Part shown: in pieces, positions 1 through 6,493 of the stretch
Layout: the number at the start of each line of letters is the position of its first letter
How positions within the stretch are numbered: the first letter of the stretch is position 1
Source of the DNA: Chloroflexota bacterium
Lineage (GTDB): Bacteria > Chloroflexota > Anaerolineae > Aggregatilineales > UBA3940
DNA length: 13,525 bases
Direction of reading: 5' to 3'
Assembly: GCA_010092775.1 (NCBI GenBank)
Contig: JAADYZ010000573.1
Span: 1 to 13,525, forward strand
Made by a program: the position numbers and the translations under genes
The notes under the pieces: generated by a model
The model's database searches: none
What the model was told of the DNA's origin: nothing
The model's input: the letters and a program-made list of their open reading frames with translations, nothing else

Positions 1-812
1 CCGATACACAAGGTTCTCCGCGGCCTGAGTCTCCGATCAAATTGATCCAAAGTGTGCGAGCAAACCCTATTCTCGCCAGACAGATTCCACTGAAGACATC
101 GGACCCGCTGCCGGGCTGGTTGAGCATCGTCCTGTTGATAGCCATCGGTTTGAGTGCGCCCATTTTTGGTGCGCTAGGTGCCTCATCCATCCGCCTGACG
201 GCGATTCAGTCGGTCTTCTTCCTGACCCCGTTGATGAATCTGTTAATCATTGCGGGCCTGCTTCCCTCGCTGATCTATGGCGCAGTGGGGGCTTTCATCA
301 CCAGTGGCCGCGCCCACGATGATTTGCTGGAACTTGTCCGCCTGACACCAGTCACCCGTCAGCAGGTTGTTTGGGCTTATGTCATCTCCGCGCTCTACCG
401 TATGCGTTGGGTGTTGGCGTTCCAAATCGGGCTGCTGCTGGTCCCACTGCTGGGGTGGCTAGAATACAGCGGGATTCTTGCTAACCCGACACCGCGCCTG
501 GGGCCAAGTGTGGCCCTAACCATGACGGGCATTTTGGTGGGCGGCATCACCATGAGTCTGCTGGCGCTGGTAGCAGGGGTGGTGTTGACCCTCCGTTGGC
601 GTAACACACCATTGATCATGATGGTCACAACCATCACGATGGCAATCATTCTGATGGCGGCAGTCTTCGTGATGTTGGGCGGTACACGCCTCACGGTAGA
701 GAACCGCTTGGCTCATGCCATTAGCGTGCTGCTCTTCGCGCTCGGCCCACTGCTGCTCGCGGTCGAATTGGTCGATGCTGCGCCGCTGCGAGCCTGGCAC
801 GATCAGGATTGA
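1..812 (+). CDS. ABC-2-like membrane permease, 3' part (5' end outside window)
   Basis: The frame is open from base 3 to the TGA at 810-812, with no stop before the first possible start (TTG at 42), and no Shine-Dalgarno sequence precedes that TTG, so the true start probably lies left of the window. Counting from the TTG there are 256 residues with about six hydrophobic segments (roughly residues 25-47, 53-87, 123-145, 155-185, 192-215 and 225-245). Between the second and third lies a hydrophilic stretch, GRAHDDLLELVRLTPVTRQQ, that resembles the cytoplasmic coupling region of ABC-2 permeases (acidic-DLL-LTP-R pattern), and the N-terminal NPILARQ resembles the NP-RE pattern seen at the start of such permeases. 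The protein is therefore probably the membrane subunit of an ABC exporter whose ATPase would lie upstream. Substrate unknown. The family call is an inference from pattern; the membrane nature and the reading frame are plain. Confidence 0.75.
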   Translation, partial: DTQGSPRPESPIKLIQSVRANPILARQIPLKTSDPLPGWLSIVLLIAIGLSAPIFGALGASSIRLTAIQSVFFLTPLMNLLIIAGLLPSLIYGAVGAFITSGRAHDDLLELVRLTPVTRQQVVWAYVISALYRMRWVLAFQIGLLLVPLLGWLEYSGILANPTPRLGPSVALTMTGILVGGITMSLLALVAGVVLTLRWRNTPLIMMVTTITMAIILMAAVFVMLGGTRLTVENRLAHAISVLLFALGPLLLAVELVDAAPLRAWHDQD

Positions 813-843
813 GATGGTCAAGTGTTCTTTAAAAGATGGTCAA
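812..843 (+). repeat. 10-bp direct repeat upstream of the sensor operon promoter
   Basis: AGATGGTCAA occurs exactly at 812-821 and again at 834-843, 22 bp apart from start to start, which is close to two helical turns. The first copy touches the stop codon of the upstream gene by one base; both copies lie 37 to 76 bases upstream of the candidate -10 element. Tandem same-face copies at this distance are the usual layout of an activator binding site. The repeat is seen directly; the regulatory role is an inference. Confidence 0.4.
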
Positions 844-879
844 ATTTCCAGAAGCGAACTGCATCTCGATTGCAGGACG

Positions 880-888
880 TGTTATACT
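880..888 (+). promoter_or_regulatory. Extended -10 promoter candidate for the PAS-GAF/receiver operon
   Basis: TGT-TATACT at 880-888 is an extended -10 element (TGn followed by a hexamer matching TATAAT at five of six positions). No good -35 hexamer is seen 16-18 bp upstream, which fits an extended -10 promoter or one helped by an activator at the direct repeat at 812-843. A start near 895 would give a leader of about 105 bases before the ATG at 1001. Confidence 0.4.
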
Positions 889-898
889 AACCTAGCAG

Positions 899-953
899 GG
901 TCCGCCACCTGGGTCATCCTGTGCGGGACCATTCGCCTACGGTCACGCGACCG
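899..953 (+). other. Possible folded leader of the sensor operon
   Basis: Two inverted repeats lie between the promoter candidate and the sensor gene. The first is imperfect: GGTCCGC near 900 can pair with GCGGGACC at 923-930 with one bulge. The second is a perfect 5-bp stem with a 4-base loop, CGGTC (940-944) and GACCG (949-953). No clear U-run follows, so this is not an evident terminator. The stems are short and could be chance. Confidence 0.2.
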
Positions 954-1000
954 CCCCGTGCAGGCTATTTTGTCTCAGCCCATTAGGAGAAAAGTCCAAT

Positions 1001-1879
1001 ATGGAGTTTCAAAGTCAGCACCTCATTGATAGCCTGCCGATGGGCATTCTGATTACTGACTATGAGGGCAACATCCTAGCTGCCAATGCTACTCTTCGCG
1101 CTATGCTCGGCTATGGTGATAATATCACTGACCAAAATGTCGTGAGTTTAAGCGCCGATGATGCCTCTACGACGGAAAAGAATGCTATTGAAACGGTCAA
1201 GAGTGGGAGTGCGCCAACTCCCTATGTAAAGGAACTGCTCACGTTGGACGGCGAGCCACGCCCGGTTCGCCTGCAGGCCGCGCCAATGCGAGGTGACGTA
1301 GAGCAAGCCTTGTTCACCGTTGAAGATCTCTCAGAAGAAATGAAGCTGCTCAGTGATCTTCAGCGCCGCAACTCGCATTTGCTCGCGTCGTCCGAGGTGT
1401 CGCGGGTTGCGACACAAATTCACGATACGACCAAGCTGATCACCAAGTGCGTCGATCTGATCCGCATCCACTTTGGCTTCTATTATGCCGCGATCTTCCT
1501 GATCTCTGATGATGGTCATGAGGCAGTGCTTGAGGCAGCCACCGGGGACGCAGGCCAGAAATTGCTGGAGCAGGGCCACAGCCTTGAAGTCGGCAGCGTC
1601 TCGATGGTGGGATGGGTGACGGCCAACAACGCGGCCCGTATCGCGCTGGATGTGGGTGAGGAAACCGTTCGCTTCGATAACCCCATGCTGCCCAAGACCC
1701 GCTCAGAAATGGCACTTCCATTGCGGGTGCGGGGTGAAGTGGTCGGTGCCTTGGACGTCCAGAGTACCAGCGTAAACGCCTTTAGCGAGGAAGACATTCA
1801 AACCATCCAGATGATGGCCGATCAGGTAGCCATCGCCATTGACAACGCTCGACTGTTCAGCCAACTGAGCTCATCCTAG
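1001..1879 (+). CDS. PAS-GAF sensor protein without kinase domain
   Basis: A 292-residue soluble protein with no signal peptide or membrane segment. Residues 5-112 form a PAS domain (SLPMGILITDYEGNILAAN at the start, then the LDGEPRPVRLQAAP strand pair), residues 112-130 a short helical linker, and residues 130-287 a GAF domain (FGFYYAAIFLI, then VGWVTANN, EMALPLRVRGEVVGALDVQS and the ending DQVAIAIDNARLF). Both domain families bind small ligands or cofactors and pass on conformational signals. The protein stops just after the GAF domain: there is no histidine kinase, cyclase or other output domain, so it must act on a partner. The start is firm: AGGAGA at 985-990 sits 10 bases before the ATG. 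The receiver gene follows after 28 bases, so both are probably co-transcribed and functionally linked. The ligand cannot be told from the sequence. Confidence 0.93.
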   Translation: MEFQSQHLIDSLPMGILITDYEGNILAANATLRAMLGYGDNITDQNVVSLSADDASTTEKNAIETVKSGSAPTPYVKELLTLDGEPRPVRLQAAPMRGDVEQALFTVEDLSEEMKLLSDLQRRNSHLLASSEVSRVATQIHDTTKLITKCVDLIRIHFGFYYAAIFLISDDGHEAVLEAATGDAGQKLLEQGHSLEVGSVSMVGWVTANNAARIALDVGEETVRFDNPMLPKTRSEMALPLRVRGEVVGALDVQSTSVNAFSEEDIQTIQMMADQVAIAIDNARLFSQLSSS

Positions 1880-1907
1880 TTCAGGCTAACCACGAGGAGA
1901 AGAACTC

Positions 1908-2315
1908 ATGAGTGATCACAGCGAAATCCGGGTGCTGGTCGTTGAGGATAACGTCAGCAACTTCAACCTGATCCTGCGGTTGCTGAGCAGCGTCGGCATT
2001 CAGCACTGCGAGTGGATCGGTTCAGGCTGGAAGGTGGCCGAAGAAGCCGAGAATTACGATCGCATCGACTTGATCCTGCTTGACATTAACCTGCCCTATG
2101 AAAACGGCTTCGAAGTCCACCAGAAGCTGCGCCAGCATGACAAGCTGGGCCAGACGAGCATCGTCGCCGTGACTGCCAACGCCAGCGAGTCATACATGCA
2201 AAAAGCCATCAACGAGGGATTTGATGGCTTTATTGGTAAACCGATTGACCCTGACCGCTTCCCAGATCAAATCGTCCGCGTAATCGCTGGCGAGCCAGTT
2301 TGGGAATGGCAATAA
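1908..2315 (+). CDS. Single-domain response regulator (CheY/DivK-like receiver)
   Basis: A 135-residue stand-alone receiver domain. The acidic pocket is E13-D14 (VVEDN), the phosphoacceptor is D59 (LILLDINLP), and the conserved switch residues T89 (AVTAN) and K111 (IGKPID) are present, so it should be phosphorylated on D59 by a histidine kinase. No DNA-binding or enzymatic output domain follows; the C-terminus is a short tail ending GEPVWEWQ. The KPID end and overall layout are closer to DivK-type receivers than to transcription factors. The ribosome binding site GAGGAGA (1894-1900) lies 7 bases before the ATG. It is the second gene after the PAS-GAF protein and is followed by a strong terminator. 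No kinase is encoded nearby, so the phosphodonor must be elsewhere in the genome. Confidence 0.93.
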   Translation: MSDHSEIRVLVVEDNVSNFNLILRLLSSVGIQHCEWIGSGWKVAEEAENYDRIDLILLDINLPYENGFEVHQKLRQHDKLGQTSIVAVTANASESYMQKAINEGFDGFIGKPIDPDRFPDQIVRVIAGEPVWEWQ

Positions 2316-2342
2316 GCCACCCACCAGATTGATCGAAAACAA

Positions 2343-2376
2343 AAAAGGGGCACACCTTGTAGACTGTGCCCCTTTT
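2343..2376. terminator. Bidirectional rho-independent terminator
   Basis: A perfect 12-bp inverted repeat, AAAAGGGGCACA (2343-2354) and TGTGCCCCTTTT (2365-2376), with a 10-base loop. It is followed by a T-rich tract on the plus strand (to 2380) and, read on the minus strand, by six T's (A's at 2341-2346). It lies between the convergent receiver gene (ends 2315) and MFS gene (ends 2396), so it can stop transcripts from both sides. Confidence 0.92.
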
Positions 2377-2395
2377 CTTTCCGTCGTGTGTTGAT

Positions 2396-4465
2396 TTAAC
2401 CTGCCAAGGCATCGCCCAGGATTTTGCGGTCCTCTTCTTGCGCTACGCGCTTGCCTTCCTCCACGTTGACTGTTGTCAGTAGACCCCCGCCGATCAGGAA
2501 GAAGAGGATCAAGGCCAGAATGCCCCAACGGCTGCTGCCCAATAGGAAGCCGGCAGCGGCAAACACCAGCGGCCCGAGTAGCGAGGCGAACTTCTCCATG
2601 ATGCTGAAGAGGCCAAAGAACTCTCCACTCTTAGCAGCAGGTGACATGGCGGCATAGAGACTGCGGCTGAGTCCCTGGCTGCCTCCCTGGACGATGGCCA
2701 CCATCCAGGCGATGAACCAGAATTCGATGGTCGAGTCTAGGAAGAAGCCCCATACTGCGATCACACCGTAAACGACTAGCGCCAGTAAAATGCCCCGTTT
2801 CGTGTCAATAGTCTCTGCGATGCGCCCAAACAGCGCTTTGCCTAGAAGAACCGCCAGCAACAACGCAACCAGGTTGGTCGCCACCAGAATACCCAGGATC
2901 AAACCGATCACGCCGAAGCCGCCTGCGCGTGAAGGCTGTAAGACCTCGACACTGAAGACTGAGATCACCGTCCCGGCGGAGTCAGGCCCACTGTCACCTG
3001 TGTTGACCAGGGACAAGACGTGCTCGCCTGGTTCCTCGGCTGCGAAGGGCCCACTACGCACGTTGAAGCGGGGTGCCTCGTTGTAAGCGTCAATGATCAC
3101 CGGCTCGCCTTCATCATCCAGCAGTGCTTCCCCATTGATCTGTACCGCCCAGATGCCATGATCTGGCCCGGTGCTATGTGTGATCCGTACTTGCTGCCCG
3201 TTGAATGCGATGTCGAGTTGGGCACCATTCGCATCTGAGGTGAAATAGCTCTCAGGAGTTGGGGGGCCACCAAAGGGGTTGTTTAGAAAGCCGATCAGCC
3301 CTGGCGGGCGGATTTGATCAGCCGGGATGATCGTCTCTTCCCAATTGCTTGTAAAGCGGATTTCGTCGCCTGTGGCCAGGTAAAGGCCTTCACCGACGGC
3401 TGTGTCAGTCGCTTCGAAGGGTGGCGGTGCTGCACCACTGACATCCAACGGCAGGAGCAATCGACCGCCTGCACCTACGACCGGCAGCAAGATCAGGTTG
3501 AAGACAACAAAGGCCAGCACCACCGCACGATGCTGGTAGCTAGGGTTGGTGATGCGGCGGAAGATCAAGGTAAAGGGGATGCCAACAAATTGCACCAGCA
3601 GCAGGGCCAGGATCGTCTCAAGAGCGCCGAACCCCAACTCCGTCGCGTAGATGGCGGCGATGCCGATAATCGTGCCGATGCCGTCGTTGTAGATTAAGAA
3701 GGCGATCAGATAGCGGAACAACTCACGGTAGCGACTAAGATCGCCCAGCGTCTCACGCAGGCGGGCAAAACTGACACTGACGATCGATTCGCCCGGTCCA
3801 AGCTCCTCAGTGTCTGCTGGCGGCTCAGGGATGACTACAAACAGAGGGATGGTGAAGATCAGCCACCACAGCGCCACACTGACAAAGGACACACGTGAGC
3901 CGATCTCAAAACCCCAGACTTGCAGCATCACCACGTTGATGGCCAGCAGAATGCCACCACCTAGATAGCCGACGTCAAACCCAAGTGAACTGACCCGGTC
4001 CTGATCGTCTTCTTTGGCGATGTGCGGCAGCAGCGCATCGGAAAAGGTAATTGATCCATTGAAGCCGATACGCCCGATAATGGCAAAGGCGGAGGCCAAA
4101 ATCCAGTCACCGGTGCCAACAAAGACCAGCAGTGCCGTACCTAAAATGCCGGTCCCGGCGAAGATGGCCAGGAACAGTTTTTTGCCCCGCATCACATCGG
4201 AGACGGTGCCTAACAGCGGCGATAGGATGGCTACGATCAGCAGAGAGACGCTCAGGCCCAGGCTCCAGTAGGCGGTCGCCGTGGCCTCACTGGGCAGGGT
4301 TGATCCAGCCACCGAACTGAAATAGACTGGGAGAACCGCCGCCAGGATGGTGGTGGCAAAGGCGGAGTTGGCCCAATCATAGAGGGCCCAGGCGCGGATG
4401 CGACGTTTGTATTCTTTGTCATCCAGTTGTGCGAGTGGGATGTATCCGGCGTCTGCAACGGCCAT
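2396..4465 (-). CDS. UMF1-like MFS transporter with inserted extracytoplasmic beta-sandwich
   Basis: A 689-residue inner-membrane protein. The N-terminus carries the UMF1 (Atg22-like) signature ALYDWANSAFATTI (residues 27-40), and the second half carries VQGGSQGLSRSLYAAMSP (592-609), also typical of that family. UMF1 proteins usually have about 400-480 residues; the excess lies in residues 310-545. There, an extra hydrophobic helix (about 314-331) leads into a soluble stretch of about 180 residues (333-513), then another extra helix (about 516-541) returns to the family's cytoplasmic loop, seen as FGRIAETIDTKRG. The soluble part has a jelly-roll pattern (VRITHSTGPDHGIWAVQING, then GEHVLSLVNTGDSGP and GTVISVFSVEVLQ) like galactose-binding-type modules. 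Its placement predicts an outside location. Substrate unknown. The start is firm: AAGGAG is placed 7 bases before the ATG at 4465. It is the last gene of the minus-strand block, 145 bases after the reductase gene. Confidence 0.9.
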   Translation of the reverse strand: MAVADAGYIPLAQLDDKEYKRRIRAWALYDWANSAFATTILAAVLPVYFSSVAGSTLPSEATATAYWSLGLSVSLLIVAILSPLLGTVSDVMRGKKLFLAIFAGTGILGTALLVFVGTGDWILASAFAIIGRIGFNGSITFSDALLPHIAKEDDQDRVSSLGFDVGYLGGGILLAINVVMLQVWGFEIGSRVSFVSVALWWLIFTIPLFVVIPEPPADTEELGPGESIVSVSFARLRETLGDLSRYRELFRYLIAFLIYNDGIGTIIGIAAIYATELGFGALETILALLLVQFVGIPFTLIFRRITNPSYQHRAVVLAFVVFNLILLPVVGAGGRLLLPLDVSGAAPPPFEATDTAVGEGLYLATGDEIRFTSNWEETIIPADQIRPPGLIGFLNNPFGGPPTPESYFTSDANGAQLDIAFNGQQVRITHSTGPDHGIWAVQINGEALLDDEGEPVIIDAYNEAPRFNVRSGPFAAEEPGEHVLSLVNTGDSGPDSAGTVISVFSVEVLQPSRAGGFGVIGLILGILVATNLVALLLAVLLGKALFGRIAETIDTKRGILLALVVYGVIAVWGFFLDSTIEFWFIAWMVAIVQGGSQGLSRSLYAAMSPAAKSGEFFGLFSIMEKFASLLGPLVFAAAGFLLGSSRWGILALILFFLIGGGLLTTVNVEEGKRVAQEEDRKILGDALAG

Positions 4466-4544
4466 AGCAACGCTCCTTGTGGTGAGGGGTGGAAGTCACA
4501 AGCTGCGTAGGAAGATGAACGGTCACCCTTTCCTAGACGGGCGG

Positions 4545-4576
4545 ATCATAGCCCATCACTGTTATCGGATTGTTAA
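4545..4576 (-). promoter_or_regulatory. Weak promoter candidate for the MFS gene
   Basis: On the minus strand TTAACA (4571-4576) and TATGAT (4545-4550) resemble -35 and -10 hexamers, but the 20-base spacer is longer than the usual 16-18. It lies in the 145-base gap between the reductase and MFS genes, where nothing else is recognisable. Low confidence. Confidence 0.2.
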
Positions 4577-4610
4577 ATGGTGGGGGAGCAACCTCAAAGC
4601 AAGGCGCTGG

Positions 4611-5225
4611 TCAGCCGAGAGGCTCCTTCAAGACATGGTAGGTCGACTGCTGCATACTATTGTGCCAGGATCGCAGCTCGACTAAGCGCAGCTTGATGTC
4701 GTCGTCAAGTGGGCCGAAAAGGGGGCGGCCCGCGCCAATCAGAATCGGAATCGTAGTGATGCACAGATCATCGACTAAACCAGCCGCCAAGAAGGATTGA
4801 ATCACGCGACCTCCATCGAGATAAACATGCTGGAAGCCTTCAGCGGCCAGCTTCTCGATCAGCTCATCCGGTGCGGATGATTCGATCCGGACGTGATCAG
4901 CTAGCTCTTTGGGTACTGCGGTCAGGCTGCGGCTCAGCACAACCACAGGCTTATTGCCATAAGGCCAGGGATCGAAAGTCAACACCTTTTCAAAGGTGCC
5001 GCGTCCCATCACCAAGACATCAATCGCGTTGAAGAAGGCGGCATAGCCTGCGTCATCGCCAGGGATTGGCTCGATGCTTTCCAACCATGACACATCGCCG
5101 TCAGGTCGGGCAATGAAGCCATCCAGGCTAACCGCGATAAAGACGGATACCCGTATCGCTTGGATGATGCCCCTCCTCTCTTGTGAAACAGCGAAGCCCA
5201 GCACAAGGCCGGGCTTCTTGATCAT
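4611..5225 (-). CDS. Dihydrofolate reductase-fold protein (RibD C-terminal family)
   Basis: The frame from the ATG at 5225 gives 204 residues. The recognisable fold starts only at residue 24 (IRVSVFIAVSLDGFIAR) and continues with VLVMGRGTFEKVL, PVVVLSRSL, a nucleotide-site-like LDGGRVIQSFLAAGLVDDL and ITTIPILIGAGRPLFG. This is the NAD(P)H-dependent RibD-C/DHFR-like family; most members have no assigned substrate, and it is not evidence of a true folate enzyme. The start is unclear. The first 23 residues are encoded across a terminator-like hairpin (5193-5217), and a good Shine-Dalgarno (GAGGAGG, around 5172-5178) lies just upstream of the conserved core. Between it and the core, however, there is no ATG, GTG or TTG, only two ATC and one ATA codons. 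ATG 5225 is the only ATG, 11 bases after the sucB stop, and GTG 5204 lies inside the hairpin. The coordinates give the longest form. Confidence 0.85.
   Translation of the reverse strand: MIKKPGLVLGFAVSQERRGIIQAIRVSVFIAVSLDGFIARPDGDVSWLESIEPIPGDDAGYAAFFNAIDVLVMGRGTFEKVLTFDPWPYGNKPVVVLSRSLTAVPKELADHVRIESSAPDELIEKLAAEGFQHVYLDGGRVIQSFLAAGLVDDLCITTIPILIGAGRPLFGPLDDDIKLRLVELRSWHNSMQQSTYHVLKEPLG
5193..5217 (-). terminator. Terminator-like hairpin after sucB
   Basis: On the minus-strand transcript GAAGCCCGGC and GCTGGGCTTC form a 10-bp stem (one G-U pair) with a 5-base loop, 20 bases after the sucB stop codon. The sequence following it (GCTGTTTC) has only a weak U-run. Shape and place fit termination or attenuation of the sucAB transcript. 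It overlaps the longest form of the reductase reading frame, which argues that the reductase starts downstream of it. Confidence 0.5.
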
Positions 5226-5236
5226 TACGCTAGTTT

Positions 5237-6475
5237 CTAACCCTCTAGCAGCATCGTCTCCGGATCTTCGATCAGGTCTTTGACGGCCACCAGAAACTGC
5301 ACCGCCTCGCGTCCATCCACAATGCGGTGATCATAGGTCAGGGCGAGATACATCATCGGGCGGACTAGGATTTCGCCGTCGATCACCATGGGGCGCTCTT
5401 TGATGCCATGCAAGCCCAGGATGCCGACTTGTGGTGGGTTCAGGATAGGCGTGCTCAGCAGCGATCCGAACACGCCACCGTTAGTGATGGTGAAGGTGCC
5501 ACCACGCAGGGCGTCGATGGGGAGGTTGCCATCTTGAATCTGCTGTGCATAAACTCGAATCTGTTTTTCGATCGCGGAAAATGACAGACGGTCGGCATCG
5601 CGCAGCACGGGGACGATCAATCCTTCTTCATCACCAATGGCAATGCCAATGTCGTAGTAGTGCTTGAGCACCATCTCAGTGCCTTGAATCTCCGCGTTGA
5701 GGCGCGGGAACTGCTTGAGCGCACCGATAACTGCCTTGACGAAAAAGGAACTCAATCCGAGGCTGACGCCGAACTTTTCTTTGAATGCGTCTTTACGGCG
5801 TTTGCGTAACTGCATCACGTTGTGCATATCCACCTCATTGAAGGTGGTCAGCATAGCAGCGGTTTGCTGCGCCTCAACCAGGCGGGTGGCAATGGTCCGG
5901 CGGCGGCGCGACATCTTGATGCGCTCCTCCTGACGGCCATTGGCTGTACTAACCGGGGGCGCACCGTTCGACGCCGGAGGCCGTTGGGCTGGTGCAGACG
6001 GGGCAGGTGGTGTTGACTGTTGAGAGACATACTGCTCAACGTCGGCTTTGGTCACTTTGCCGCCGCTGCTGGCCACCTGGCTGATGTCGACATCGTGGGC
6101 GGCTGCGACGCGTTTGGCGACTGGTGTTGCTTTGGTCTCGCCAGCTTGCGCTGCCGCTGCGGCACGCGTCACGACGGCTGGTATAGGGACGTCTGCCTGG
6201 GCAGGTGCTGTTGATGCTGTCGCAGCGCCAGCGCCATCGCCCGTATCCATGATGCCCAAGACTTCGCCGGCGACGACATCCTCATCGGCCTGACGAGTAA
6301 TGGTTTCGAGCACGCCCGCGCGTTCGGCGGCCACCTCCAACGAGACCTTGTCCGTCTCCAACACGACAAGTACATCGCCCACCTTGACTTCATCGCCTTC
6401 CTGCTTGAGCCACTCGGAAACGGTCGCCTCAACGACCGACTCGCTCAACTCCGGGACGCGAATTTCATAGCTCAT
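5237..6475 (-). CDS. sucB: 2-oxoglutarate dehydrogenase E2, dihydrolipoyllysine succinyltransferase
   Basis: The core enzyme of the 2-oxoglutarate dehydrogenase complex: it takes the succinyl group from E1 on a swinging lipoyl arm and passes it to CoA. The 412 residues match the usual size. Domains in order: lipoyl domain (1-78) with the lipoylated K43 in ETDKVSLE; Ala/Thr-rich linker; peripheral subunit-binding domain (116-150, TPVAKRVAAAHDVDISQV); a second Pro/Ala-rich linker; and the catalytic acetyltransferase-type domain (about 185-412) with the active-site YDHRIVDGREAV, H383 and D387. A GGGGAG sequence lies 6 bases before the ATG. The gene starts 18 bases after the sucA stop, so it is co-transcribed with it. 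That neighbour, rather than pyruvate E1 genes, makes succinyltransferase the better call than acetyltransferase. All key residues are present. Confidence 0.95.
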   Translation of the reverse strand: MSYEIRVPELSESVVEATVSEWLKQEGDEVKVGDVLVVLETDKVSLEVAAERAGVLETITRQADEDVVAGEVLGIMDTGDGAGAATASTAPAQADVPIPAVVTRAAAAAQAGETKATPVAKRVAAAHDVDISQVASSGGKVTKADVEQYVSQQSTPPAPSAPAQRPPASNGAPPVSTANGRQEERIKMSRRRRTIATRLVEAQQTAAMLTTFNEVDMHNVMQLRKRRKDAFKEKFGVSLGLSSFFVKAVIGALKQFPRLNAEIQGTEMVLKHYYDIGIAIGDEEGLIVPVLRDADRLSFSAIEKQIRVYAQQIQDGNLPIDALRGGTFTITNGGVFGSLLSTPILNPPQVGILGLHGIKERPMVIDGEILVRPMMYLALTYDHRIVDGREAVQFLVAVKDLIEDPETMLLEG

Positions 6476-6493
6476 ACGATACTCCCCTTGGTT

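Noticed and set aside
42..44. TTG as the start of the first gene
   Set aside because: No ribosome site is present and the frame is open to the window edge, so a start outside the window is more likely.
715..1029. 104-residue plus-strand open frame spanning the gap before the sensor gene
   Set aside because: Starts inside the upstream permease gene and runs into the sensor gene out of frame; no ribosome site and no recognisable sequence.
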